A stretch of 33,160 nt of DNA from Opitutus sp. GAS368 (GCA_945903465.1 CAMDOF010000076.1:1-33160); one strand, 5' to 3'; numbered from the stretch's first letter, positions 17,106 through 25,815 are shown. Numbers and translations are program-made. The notes: a model not told the origin generated them from the sequence alone.

Positions 17106-17174
17106 AGGGGCGCAGACTTGCTGCGACCGATGTTGGCATCGAACGATAAGAGAGCGCAGCAAGCCTGCGCCCCT
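17106..17174. repeat. Long REP-like inverted repeat between TonB receptor 2 and the hydrolase
   Basis: Two 20-base arms (17106-17125 and 17155-17174) are complementary at 19 of 20 positions, starting AGGGGCGCAG and ending CTGCGCCCCT. The 29-base loop itself holds a small hairpin CGATG-TTGG-CATCG. It sits between two co-directional genes and could stabilise the upstream receptor mRNA or reduce read-through. It resembles a widespread verrucomicrobial intergenic repeat. Confidence 0.7.
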
Positions 17175-17235
17175 ACAACTAAGTCAAGCTCGGTGACCGA
17201 CAAAACGGTGCGTCTCATCTTGGAAGCCGTCCGAA

Positions 17236-20181
17236 TCAAAACCGCCCCGTGAGCCCCATGTTCAGGCGCACGCCATAGACATCGCTGATCGTGACTCGGC
17301 CCTGATCTTTGCCGGTGTGGAATTCCGGCCAATGGTTGAACGCATTGATCACGTCGAAGAAGAGAGCAAAGCGCGCGCTAACTTTATACTGCACATTGAA
17401 GTCGGTCGTGTCGACTGGCCGACGGCGAGTCTGTTGGGCCTCGATCACATTGAAGCCCGTGAGGAACGCGCTGGTATAATTATAGGCGCAACGAAACTCG
17501 ACTTTGCGCCAAAGAAACGAAAAACCGGCGTTCATCGTCTCAGGCACAAACGCGACAAGTTCGGTGACGCCGTTCGCATAGGTGCCCTGCGTTTTCATCT
17601 TTGTATAGTTCGCGAAAAGGCGAAGGCCGTTGAACGGCTTCGGCAGCATGGAGAGCGGCAGGCTCCCATTAATTTCGGCGCCTTCGATTTTGGCCGACCC
17701 CTGGTTCGTGGTCGTGTTCAACACAAAGCCCGCGAATTCGCCGTCGAAACCGTTATCGATTCCAGACGGAATATCGAGCGTGCCGCGCGCGATGAAATCA
17801 CGGATATTTTTCCGGAAAACACCCACCGAAATCACGCCAGCAGGTTCGAAGTAATACTCAAGAGAAGCGTCGTAATTTTTCGAATACTGCGCCTTCAGAC
17901 CGGCGTCGTTCTGGGTGACGGTGCCCAGTCCGGTCGCCGTGTTGTAGCCCACCGTGGTGGTGGGGTAGAGGTCGCTCATGTTCGGTCGGGCCGCGCCCGT
18001 CGAGAAACTCGCGCGACCGATCAGCCCCGGGCGAAACTCATACTTCGCGTGCAAGCTGGGAAACCACTGATCGTAGCCGCTGATAAGCTTAACGCGCGTC
18101 ACCGTGGGCCGGCGGGGATCGCTGTTCTGGCCCGAGGCGGCGACGTCGGTTTTCTCAAAGCGGACTCCGGCGAGGAGGTTGAGGGGGCCAAGCTGCGCGC
18201 GGCCCTGCGCATACGCACCCAGGACCCTCTCGGTGATATCGCTAAAACTTGGTGCGGCCGTGACCGACGTACCGATAGGCCGGAAGAGCTGCGGTTGATC
18301 GTTGAACGCGCTCCATGCTTTCCGAAAATCGATTCCCGGCAACGAGGGCCAGATCCCCGAACGGTTGAAGGCCGTGTAGGCGGGCTCAGCCATGATGAAC
18401 TGGGCGAGGTTATCGTCCGCGTTCCCCACGATACCATCAGGCCCGGTCAGGTTCCAGTTTGGCCGGCCGACCCGAAGGTTGCGCTGCTGCTGCCGATACG
18501 CGCCGCCGGCCTTGAAATCGAACGGCAGATCCAACGCACTGAAGCGCTTCCGATAATCAACCTTCGCGTTACCGACCGCATCGGCGCCCGTCTCGGGCTG
18601 TTGCTGCATCTGCGTCGTGTAGCGCGTGAAGTCCGTCTGCCCAAAAAGAATACTCGGACCGTACGTTTGGCGGAACTCCGGCCGGGAGCGGTTCGCACGC
18701 GTGTCGATGCTCACGCCGATGCCCGGCACAAACGAAGTCACGAGGGTGCGGAGGTTACTCTTGAAATTCGAGGGGGCGTAGGAAGCCTGCAGGTTCAGAT
18801 CCTGCTCGCCCCCGAGTTTGCTGCGGAGCGTGGTGTCGAAGAGATATTGTCGTCCCGTCTTTTCGTTATTATCGCCGTCAAACGACCAGGTGGCGTTGAG
18901 CAATTCGGTGTACGCTTCGGTGTAGCCTGGGGCCACGCCCGCCTGCACGTTGGCCGCATCGCGGGGTTGCGCGCCGGCCTCAATCTGGGCACGGCTCACG
19001 AGCCCGTAGCTGGCGACGCGGCGGGCACCGGTCACGCTCGCGGCGTAGACGAGGCGTTTGCTTTCGAAGAAATAATAATTGTGCTGGAACTTAAGTGAAA
19101 CGGTCGTGCGCTCACTGAGCTTGTAATCGAATTTGAGACCCGCGCCGGCGCGCACACGCTGGTTGATGTTGGTGAGCGAACGCCCCTGGGTGTTGCGACC
19201 GTCCGCCTCGAGGCGCTGCATCTGCGCGCGGTCGCGCGGGGCCTCCGTGTCGGTGTAGCTGAGCGAGAGCGCCAGCCCGATGTCGCGGCCGGCGCCGATG
19301 CGCGTGAGCCAAGTCATGGCGCCGTTGGGCGTGAAATTTTTCAAATCTTTCCGATGCAGGTTATAGTTCGCGCCGAGCCGATAGGTCAGGACATCCTCCT
19401 TAAAATCCAAGGCTGATTTCGTGATCAGATTGGTCGATCCGCCGATGGAATCGGCCGGCATATCGGGCGTAGGCGCCTTGGTCAGTTCGACCTCCTTGAT
19501 GAACTCCGCCGGGACCTGGTCACTCTGCGCGCCGCGATCCCCCTGGGTATTGAAGCCCGAAAACGCCCCGGTCGAGCGAACCCCATCGACGTTCAGCGCG
19601 CTAAACTCCACCGGCGTGCCGCGGATCTTGATGCCAACAACCTCGCCGTTCTCAAACTCGCCCGAGACCCCGGGGATCCGCACCATGAAGTTGCCCACAT
19701 TGCCATCAGCGACGCTGCCGAAGGTATCCATCGAGACGACATTTTTCACATTGTCCGCCGTGCGCTGCTTCGTGATCGAAGCGGCCTCGCCCTCCCGCGA
19801 ACTCGACACGGTGAACGCCTCCAGTTTCTGAATGCCCGAGGTTAGCACGACACTGACATCCGCCGATTGCCCGGGACGCACTTGGAGGCGCTTCGTTTCC
19901 ACGTCGAGGCCCGTGTAATAAACCCGCACCTCATGGGCACCGGCGGGCACCGCCCGGACGTTGAACGAGCCATCACGCGCCGACAGGACGACGCCCGGGA
20001 CACCGGAGACGGCCACCTCCGCGCCTTCCAGATAGGCGCCCGTAATGGCATTAGCTACCCGGCCGGAAATACTTCCGAGGGTGCTGGTCTGCGCTGCAAC
20101 GGACAGCAGCTGCGCGACGAACGCTGCGGCGAAGAGCGACCTGTAAAAAAAGGCTCGGGAGGGTTTTGAAATAATCATCAT
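17236..20181 (-). CDS. TonB-dependent outer-membrane receptor 2 (981 aa)
   Basis: A second large receptor of the same architecture as receptor 1. The start at 20181 (MMIISKPSRAFFYRSLF) gives a Sec signal peptide ending near SVAAQ; an open frame extends upstream to 20634 but that part is low-complexity and would bury the signal. It has a carboxypeptidase-regulatory-like domain (about 33-115), a TonB-box-like stretch (IQKLEAFTVSS), a plug with IKIRGTPVEFSALNVDG and PTPDMPADSIGGSTNL, then a beta-barrel with repeated aromatic-ended strands. It ends in GLTGRF, with the expected C-terminal aromatic for outer-membrane assembly. It is preceded by a 361-base region with box copy B and the AraC gene, so it may be a main target of that regulator. 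A 593-codon antisense frame inside it is a high-GC shadow. Confidence 0.93.
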   Translation of the reverse strand: MMIISKPSRAFFYRSLFAAAFVAQLLSVAAQTSTLGSISGRVANAITGAYLEGAEVAVSGVPGVVLSARDGSFNVRAVPAGAHEVRVYYTGLDVETKRLQVRPGQSADVSVVLTSGIQKLEAFTVSSSREGEAASITKQRTADNVKNVVSMDTFGSVADGNVGNFMVRIPGVSGEFENGEVVGIKIRGTPVEFSALNVDGVRSTGAFSGFNTQGDRGAQSDQVPAEFIKEVELTKAPTPDMPADSIGGSTNLITKSALDFKEDVLTYRLGANYNLHRKDLKNFTPNGAMTWLTRIGAGRDIGLALSLSYTDTEAPRDRAQMQRLEADGRNTQGRSLTNINQRVRAGAGLKFDYKLSERTTVSLKFQHNYYFFESKRLVYAASVTGARRVASYGLVSRAQIEAGAQPRDAANVQAGVAPGYTEAYTELLNATWSFDGDNNEKTGRQYLFDTTLRSKLGGEQDLNLQASYAPSNFKSNLRTLVTSFVPGIGVSIDTRANRSRPEFRQTYGPSILFGQTDFTRYTTQMQQQPETGADAVGNAKVDYRKRFSALDLPFDFKAGGAYRQQQRNLRVGRPNWNLTGPDGIVGNADDNLAQFIMAEPAYTAFNRSGIWPSLPGIDFRKAWSAFNDQPQLFRPIGTSVTAAPSFSDITERVLGAYAQGRAQLGPLNLLAGVRFEKTDVAASGQNSDPRRPTVTRVKLISGYDQWFPSLHAKYEFRPGLIGRASFSTGAARPNMSDLYPTTTVGYNTATGLGTVTQNDAGLKAQYSKNYDASLEYYFEPAGVISVGVFRKNIRDFIARGTLDIPSGIDNGFDGEFAGFVLNTTTNQGSAKIEGAEINGSLPLSMLPKPFNGLRLFANYTKMKTQGTYANGVTELVAFVPETMNAGFSFLWRKVEFRCAYNYTSAFLTGFNVIEAQQTRRRPVDTTDFNVQYKVSARFALFFDVINAFNHWPEFHTGKDQGRVTISDVYGVRLNMGLTGRF

Positions 20182-20542
20182 AACGGGAGCAGGGTTGACT
20201 GAAGCGCGTCCATCCTCGGGCAAGCGAGGAAGCCTGATGTGAGAATGAAGCGACGGCATGATCCAATCGCCCGGCGTAAGTTCGCCAGATACGAGAAACC
20301 TAGCAAAACGTGGAAAAAGGTAGCGTGTCGCCGCCGGCGCCCTCGGCCGCGCTCCGAAAATATCGCGGGTCACGCGGGCGCCCGCTGAACCAGCCAGATT
20401 CAACCACGAGGCTGATTCCCTCGGGGGGGGCGCGTCCGCAACGGTGGCCGGATGGGGTGGTTTTTTCAGCGAACAAAGCCAGCGTACCCGACCAGAATGG
20501 CCATGCGCGGACACGCGAGCATCGCTGACGCGACCATCTGCG
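20182..20542. other. Intergenic promoter region of TonB receptor 2
   Basis: 361 bases between the AraC stop and the receptor start. It holds box copy B (20312-20324), with the partly matching CTAGCAAAA next to it. Otherwise GC-rich with a run of eight G near 20421-20428. No gene, terminator or other clear element is visible. Confidence 0.5.
20312..20324 (-). promoter_or_regulatory. Shared 13-base box, copy B (upstream of TonB receptor 2)
   Basis: Plus-strand GGAAAAAGGTAGC (minus: GCTACCTTTTTCC), 130 bases before the receptor start. Only the one variable base differs from copies A and C. Its flank on the gene side (AACCTAGCAAAACGT) matches the flank of copy A at 9 of 15 positions. Confidence 0.6.
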
Positions 20543-21424
20543 TTAATCCTCGCGCCGCTGCCGATACTCGCCGGGGGTGATCCCGAAGCGCTGCCGAAAA
20601 CACCGGATAAAATATTGGAGGTCCGTGAAGCCACATAAGCCCGCGACGTCGGTCACGTTATAACGCAGGTCGCGCAGAAAATGCACACTCCGCTCCAGCC
20701 GGATCTCGTTCACATAAGTGCGAAAATTCTGCTGGGTGTGGGCGTGGAAGAAGCGAGAGAAATGATTGGGATGGCGTTTGAAAAAACGTGCTGTGCCCTC
20801 CCGGCTGAGCTTGGGGTCGGACCAGTGTTCGGACAGGTAATCACAGACTGACTGCCAGAGGACGGTTTGCGGGGCCCGCTCATATTCGGGCGCCGATTCC
20901 ACCAAGGTGGTGAGCTCCGCCAGCAAAACTTCCGAAAGCAACGTGAAGGTGCGCCCGCCCAGACGACCAGCCGGCGGCTCGCGTAGAAGTTGCAACAAGA
21001 GATTTCCTTTCGTGCCGAGGGTCGCCAAGGTCCGCCACTGCGCAAGATAGCGGCTGGGAATAGTACCGTCAGCGGTGGGGGCGCGCCGCGCATGAATAGT
21101 CAGTCGAGTCGAATCGGGGCGGAAGACGACACCGAGCGAGCGATAGGCGCTTCGGGGCAACGGGCAAATCCAAGTGCACGGCGCGAGAAATAAGATTTGT
21201 CCAGGTGCGAGGTCAAAAAGAACTTCCTGCCCCGCTTCCATCGTTAGAAACGTCCCGCGGCCCGCGAGGCCGATGATGAGTCGGGGCACCTCCATGAAAA
21301 ACGCGGGGTGTTCATTAGCGGGTCGCTTCCCTTCGAGAATGCGGACCACGGGGAGTCGCGCCGGGCCCGCCAGCCACGTGTCCAGCGCGGCGAGAATTTT
21401 TCGGCGATCCGGAGCGGTGGGCAT
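20543..21424 (-). CDS. AraC-family transcriptional regulator
   Basis: A DNA-binding regulator. The ATG at 21424 (MPTAPDRRK, 293 residues) is preferred; a GTG at 21496 would add 24 unconserved-looking residues. An N-terminal cupin-like sensing domain (about 25-115) is followed by a C-terminal AraC double helix-turn-helix: first HTH about residues 208-228 (SREGTARFFKRHPNHFSRFF), second about 256-288 with the family signature GFTDLQYFIRCFRQRFGITPGEYR read in parts. It lies directly before TonB receptor 2 and after the FAD oxidoreductase gene, both on the same strand and both with the 13-base box upstream, so it is the obvious candidate for control of the locus. The inducer is unknown, presumably a sugar released by the locus enzymes. 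Confidence 0.92.
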   Translation of the reverse strand: MPTAPDRRKILAALDTWLAGPARLPVVRILEGKRPANEHPAFFMEVPRLIIGLAGRGTFLTMEAGQEVLFDLAPGQILFLAPCTWICPLPRSAYRSLGVVFRPDSTRLTIHARRAPTADGTIPSRYLAQWRTLATLGTKGNLLLQLLREPPAGRLGGRTFTLLSEVLLAELTTLVESAPEYERAPQTVLWQSVCDYLSEHWSDPKLSREGTARFFKRHPNHFSRFFHAHTQQNFRTYVNEIRLERSVHFLRDLRYNVTDVAGLCGFTDLQYFIRCFRQRFGITPGEYRQRRED

Positions 21425-21511
21425 CACCTGCGAAGCAAGCCGACTGGAAGGTCCGTCCGCAAGCCCGGCCGACCCACCCGGCTCGTCACCAAGCACGGGC
21501 GGGCCGCCCGC

Positions 21512-23299
21512 TCAAGAGTAGAGATCATGCGGTTGATCGACGTGCGGCGATGGCGTATCCAAGCGAATCGACGCGGCCGTGGGCGGGCCATCCACGAGGC
21601 GTTCAATCGAGCCATGCCAGAACCGCAATGTGCCGTTCACCGTCGCATAGATAACCGCTAAACCCGTCCGCGTAGCCAACACTGAGGGAAGAACCGCCGC
21701 ATCGGCTTCGCCCGCGATTTCGCGCACCGTCGCGAGCCGGCTCGGCCCTACCCTCGTTATTCGGGCCGTCAGACCACCGGGCGTCACGCTCACCTGCGCA
21801 TGTTCCCCACCGTCGAGTACCGCCTCGCTTGTGCCCGGTGGCGCGACCGATCCGGGCACGGGCACCGACCAGCTCTTCTCGCGGCGCGCACACTCCCATG
21901 CACCCGTGCCGTCACTCCAGGCCACGCTAAAACCACCATTCGGCAAGGCGCGCAGGCTTAGGTCCCGATAAGTTCCTCGCCTCAGCGCTGGACCCAACAC
22001 GTCCTCATGGGCGAACAGATCGCATCGGAGGTATTCGCCATAATCCGAAAGATCGAGTGACTGTCCGCCGGCGCGGATCGCCGCCTGCAACCGAATGAGA
22101 TCCACGTTACGCAAATCAGTGTGCAACTCGAGGCATTGCCGGGCCGCGTGTCCCGCCGCAAAGCCCATCTGAGCGACCACGGCCATCACGCGAAACGCGC
22201 TCATCGCCGTCTGATCAGCGGAGGCTCCCCGCCCCGGCACCAATAGGTTGCTCGCGCCCTTGGGAATCATCATGCGCAAAGGCAAATGATGCGGATCGAG
22301 CATATCCGTAATGCCCGTGCCCGCCCGCTCCATGCGATCCGGCCAGTGAAAATCGATGTGATAGGTGTTTACCGCCACCGCATCGTCAAAAACCACCGCC
22401 CGCCTGACCTCACTCTCGATCAGGACATGTTCGCCGACAATACGCCGTTCCTCCCGCACGCCAATCCCTCGCGCGACGCCCGCGAGGAGGTGCCGCTCTA
22501 AGGTAATCCCACGATAACCGCGCGTCTGCAAATAGTAGATGAGCCCGTGCATTTGGCGGCGGGCAAATACCTCCGCTGCGGACCGACTACGACCGTCCGC
22601 CGCATCGAAGCCTACCACCTTCATTTTAACCTCAACTTTACCGCTCGGGAAACCATGTACGCTCGTCATCGGAATCGCGCCGTCGTCCGGCCACGACGGG
22701 CACCCCGCGGGCAGGATCGGCGTTACTTTTTTTCCCGTATCCCACAACGTAAAATAGAGACTCATGGGCAGCTGCTGGTTCGCACCCACGTGCACGACGG
22801 GAAACCCCGCCAACCTCGGCACCACGCAAGCGCCTGAACCATCGATCACAAAACGCGGTCGCAAGCGCAGCATCGCTCCGGCGGTGGCGACGGTGAGGCT
22901 CGTCACCACGCCTTCCTCCGCACCGGCGTCGATCACCCGCGAATGCAGCAGCAAATCGATACCGCGCCCCGTCACCATCTCTTGCAGAAAAAAAGCGCAC
23001 CACTCCAAGTCATAAGGCCGCCGGTCATCGTTGGGGCGATAGCACTCGATCAATTGATGCTCAGCCAGACGCTTCACCAACTCCGCAAAGGGCGCATTGA
23101 CCCGCGCCGTATCACCGCAAAAACCGGCCACTCCACCTGCCGTCCCCTGGCCACCCAACACATTGCTGGGTTCGATAATCAAAACACGATTCTCCGCGGT
23201 CTTCGCCGCTAGAGCCGCCATCACCGCCGCCATGCCACCGCCCACCACCACGATATCGACGGGTTCACCCAGATCAGCGACGGGAGTGGAAAAATTCAT
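21512..23299 (-). CDS. FAD-dependent oxidoreductase (PF12831-like)
   Basis: A flavoprotein oxidoreductase of the type often found in carbohydrate loci of Verrucomicrobia and relatives. The 595 residues begin at the ATG at 23299. The Rossmann dinucleotide motif VVVGGGMAAVMAALAA is at residues 17-32, Glu43 (LIIEPS) is the ribose-binding acid, and GGQGTAGGVAGFCGD (49-63) follows; the second FAD motif is near LVPGRGASADQTAM. There is no signal peptide, so it is probably cytoplasmic. An extended C-terminal part (about 440-595) is beta-rich. Its substrate cannot be deduced. A box copy C lies 64 bases upstream, giving it its own likely promoter 91 bases after apbE. The AraC gene follows 87 bases downstream on the same strand. 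Confidence 0.85.
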   Translation of the reverse strand: MNFSTPVADLGEPVDIVVVGGGMAAVMAALAAKTAENRVLIIEPSNVLGGQGTAGGVAGFCGDTARVNAPFAELVKRLAEHQLIECYRPNDDRRPYDLEWCAFFLQEMVTGRGIDLLLHSRVIDAGAEEGVVTSLTVATAGAMLRLRPRFVIDGSGACVVPRLAGFPVVHVGANQQLPMSLYFTLWDTGKKVTPILPAGCPSWPDDGAIPMTSVHGFPSGKVEVKMKVVGFDAADGRSRSAAEVFARRQMHGLIYYLQTRGYRGITLERHLLAGVARGIGVREERRIVGEHVLIESEVRRAVVFDDAVAVNTYHIDFHWPDRMERAGTGITDMLDPHHLPLRMMIPKGASNLLVPGRGASADQTAMSAFRVMAVVAQMGFAAGHAARQCLELHTDLRNVDLIRLQAAIRAGGQSLDLSDYGEYLRCDLFAHEDVLGPALRRGTYRDLSLRALPNGGFSVAWSDGTGAWECARREKSWSVPVPGSVAPPGTSEAVLDGGEHAQVSVTPGGLTARITRVGPSRLATVREIAGEADAAVLPSVLATRTGLAVIYATVNGTLRFWHGSIERLVDGPPTAASIRLDTPSPHVDQPHDLYS

Positions 23300-23363
23300 A
23301 GGCTCTGGCGATTTAAAGACCGCTTGGGCCCTACCGGTGGAGGGTAAAGAGGCACTCAGAGAT

Positions 23364-23376
23364 GGAAAAATGTAGC
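23364..23376 (-). promoter_or_regulatory. Shared 13-base box, copy C (upstream of FAD oxidoreductase)
   Basis: Plus-strand GGAAAAATGTAGC (minus: GCTACATTTTTCC), 64 bases before the oxidoreductase start, nearly the same distance as copy A. It lies in the 91-base gap after apbE. Confidence 0.6.
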
Positions 23377-23390
23377 AACTAATACGGCGA

Positions 23391-24455
23391 TTACCGCTGG
23401 TACGCCGCCCAGGCCGAGGTCGTACTTTTTTCAATCAAGCCGTGTCGCCGAATAAAGAATACACAGGCCAAACCCTGCGCTTCGGCCAACGCGAAACCAG
23501 ATTTTAGGCCCAGCACGAATAAGGCCGTCGCGACCGCACTGGAGGTCGCCGCCGATTCATGAATCACACTCACCGCGGCAAGCTCGTTCGCCACCGGGTG
23601 CCCGGTCCGCGGATCAATGATATGACCCAAACGGCGTCCCTCCTCCGTGAAAAAATTCCGATAATCCCCCGAGGTCGAAAGCGCCTGCCCCGTCAAACCA
23701 ACCACCAAGGCAACCGCTCGCTGACCCTCGACCGGCTCCTCGATACCCACCCGCCAAGGCCGGCCATCGCCCGCCTTGCCACGCGTCCGCACATCCCCGC
23801 CAATCTGCAGGAAATGGTCGCTCGCCCCGAGCCTGACCAAATCGTCACTCAAAATATCACACGCGAGACCTTTGGCGAAAGACGAAAAATCAACCGTGAT
23901 CCGCTCACGATTCCTGCGAATCGCTGGCGGTTCAAGACGCCCCATCAACCCGCGCCAGTCCACGTTTGACCGCAAGGCGGCGATCGTCGCGGCGGTTGGG
24001 AAAATCACCGGTCGCCCCGCTGGCCCGAAGCCCCACGCGCGGACCAGCGGGGCCACCGTCACGTCAAAGGCGCCGTCAGTCAGCTCGCTGATTTCGCGGG
24101 CCGTGACCGCCGCTCTCGCCAATTCCAGCGAAACGGGAAACCAAGCCGTGCTCTCGTTCGCGTTAAAGCGCGTCAGCTCTGAATCAGCCCGGTAAGTGGA
24201 AAAAATTAATTCCAGTTGGTGCAGTCGTGCCACGACCGGCGGCTCGACGGCCGGCGGCGTGAGCGAGGACGCGGACTGGCCAAATTTAACCGTCCACGTC
24301 GTGCCCATGGCCCGTCCGGAAACCGTCCGAGGTTCAGCTCCGCCGACCGCCACGAAACTGGCGAGGGTCCCGAGCGCGCAAGCGCAGACACGGCAACGCT
24401 GAGCCCTCGACCACGCGGTGGCCGCGGCCCACCAAGCTCCCGGAGGGCGGCTCAA
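23391..24455 (-). CDS. apbE: FAD:protein FMN transferase ApbE-like, modified metal site
   Basis: Transfers FMN from FAD to a Thr or Ser of a target protein on the outer side of the membrane. The 354 residues start at TTG 24455, overlapping the stop of the FMN-binding gene as TTGA; an N-terminal hydrophobic stretch (about 22-40) may be a signal anchor. Family motifs are clear: MGTTW (50-54), FSTYRADSELTRFN (85-98), GAFDVTVAPLVRAWGFGP (128-145), VDFSSFAKGLACD, GGDVRTRG (219-226), STSGDYRNFF (260-269) and HIIDPRTGHP (278-287). In the C-terminal metal motif, where members usually have Asp-Ala-Leu-x-Thr-Ala, this protein reads SAVATALFVLG with Ser306 in the Asp position and Thr310 kept. Activity could thus be altered. 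Its likely substrate is the neighbour encoded just upstream. Confidence 0.9.
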   Translation of the reverse strand: MSRPPGAWWAAATAWSRAQRCRVCACALGTLASFVAVGGAEPRTVSGRAMGTTWTVKFGQSASSLTPPAVEPPVVARLHQLELIFSTYRADSELTRFNANESTAWFPVSLELARAAVTAREISELTDGAFDVTVAPLVRAWGFGPAGRPVIFPTAATIAALRSNVDWRGLMGRLEPPAIRRNRERITVDFSSFAKGLACDILSDDLVRLGASDHFLQIGGDVRTRGKAGDGRPWRVGIEEPVEGQRAVALVVGLTGQALSTSGDYRNFFTEEGRRLGHIIDPRTGHPVANELAAVSVIHESAATSSAVATALFVLGLKSGFALAEAQGLACVFFIRRHGLIEKSTTSAWAAYQR

Positions 24456-25717
24456 GGGATTCCTTTCAGCCAGGCCATTAACGGGAGATAGCTGCCGTGA
24501 ACACCCGCGGTGATCACAGTGAGGACCAGCGCGGCGGCATCGCGTCGCGAAAAACGATCCGTCTCGCCGCGCGCCCGCACGAAGTTCAGGAGCGCCCCGG
24601 TGGGACAGCCAAACCGACAGTAAGCCTGCGGCACAAAAAACGCCGCGATTAAACCGACGACCGCCACGACGAGCGTGGCCCCCCCGGCTGATGGGAGCAC
24701 GTAGGCGGCAAAAGGCTCCACTGCCGCCAAATCAAACGGCAGCGCGAGCAAGGCAACGACCGCGACAAAAAGCAGTAATCCGAAGGGCAGATATTCAAGC
24801 CCGCGGACCACGCCAGGCGACAAGGACCACTGCCATCGCTTCGGCCGCAAAGCACCGATCAGTTCCTGCGCGGCCCCGTGGGGGCAAACGTGATGACAAT
24901 AGAACGGCTTGCGCGTCGCCCAAGGGACGATCAAGGCAGCCGCCGTCAACAGGACCAAACCAGGCGCCGTCGTGATCGGCACTCCCGATCGATTCCAGCC
25001 CGCGAGCAATTTAACTGCCACGAGATCGCCAGCCAGCAAGCCGACATAAACCACCAAGATCACTTGAAAGGGGCGTTTCCAACGCTGCCGCCTTTCCGAA
25101 GGACCGAACGCCATCACGCCGGCCAATCCCACCACGATGAGCATGCCTGCGTCGCGCCAACTCACCGCCCAACCGGGCGCCCCGATCATTTCATTTTGAG
25201 TGAGTTGTAACCGCGCCTTCACGCTCCGCGCGATCGCCATGCTTGTCATCGTCGCGCCCGAGACGCCCTCTATCCCAGCTTTCTGCAAGTCGAGCTCGGC
25301 GGCCGCACCCCACGAAAGTCCATTCCATTTTTTTAGAAAACGCCGATCGACCGAAATATTTTTAACATAGTCGAGGGTATCTTCCGACCCGTGAATGCTG
25401 ATCCCAAGGATTTTCCAATCGCGGTCCATTAACACGAGCGCATCGGTGATGCCCGCATAGCCGATGATCCCTTGGCACTGCGGCTGCGTGCGCACGATGT
25501 AGCCGAGTTCGCCACCGGTACGATCCAGCACGAACAAGCCATCCCGTAACGAGTCATCCGGCCGCAGGGATTTCGCTTCGGGATAAATTGCCGCCACTTC
25601 CTCGACCTGCACCGGAGAATCCCCCTGCGTCCGTTGCTGGACGGCCAGATCACGAATCAGCCATGCAATCACCGCCACAACTCCGAATCGATAAATCTGG
25701 AGAAGAAAAAGTTTCAT
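24452..25717 (-). CDS. Membrane FMN-binding protein with NosR/NapH-like CxxxCP motifs
   Basis: A predicted inner-membrane flavoprotein for electron transfer. The 421 residues start at the ATG at 25717, followed by a membrane helix (about 8-24). An extracytoplasmic FMN-binding domain of NqrC/RnfG type spans about 75-172 and carries the flavinylation motif E150-G-V-S-G-A-T156, Thr156 being the predicted FMN-ester residue; most members have Asp at the first place. Then come about five or six helices with two CxxxCP motifs, C274-HHV-C278-P and C367-RFG-C371-P, as in NosR and NapH. No ferredoxin-type 4Fe-4S domain follows, so it is shorter than NosR. The apbE gene overlaps its stop, so enzyme and substrate are made together. 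Physiological donor and acceptor are unknown. Confidence 0.85.
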   Translation of the reverse strand: MKLFLLQIYRFGVVAVIAWLIRDLAVQQRTQGDSPVQVEEVAAIYPEAKSLRPDDSLRDGLFVLDRTGGELGYIVRTQPQCQGIIGYAGITDALVLMDRDWKILGISIHGSEDTLDYVKNISVDRRFLKKWNGLSWGAAAELDLQKAGIEGVSGATMTSMAIARSVKARLQLTQNEMIGAPGWAVSWRDAGMLIVVGLAGVMAFGPSERRQRWKRPFQVILVVYVGLLAGDLVAVKLLAGWNRSGVPITTAPGLVLLTAAALIVPWATRKPFYCHHVCPHGAAQELIGALRPKRWQWSLSPGVVRGLEYLPFGLLLFVAVVALLALPFDLAAVEPFAAYVLPSAGGATLVVAVVGLIAAFFVPQAYCRFGCPTGALLNFVRARGETDRFSRRDAAALVLTVITAGVHGSYLPLMAWLKGIP

Positions 25718-25815
25718 CGTGACAGTCGCCAAGTTGGTCGCGCGATGACGGCCGGCCGACCCGGCAATCACCGCGCCAGAATTTAACTCGCGCCACCCAC
25801 CACGTCAAAAAAACC

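Noticed and set aside
17317..19098. A 593-codon open frame on the plus strand, opposite TonB receptor 2
   Set aside because: It is antisense to a clear receptor gene, is extremely rich in Arg, Ala, Gly and His as expected from a high-GC shadow, and has no recognisable domain.
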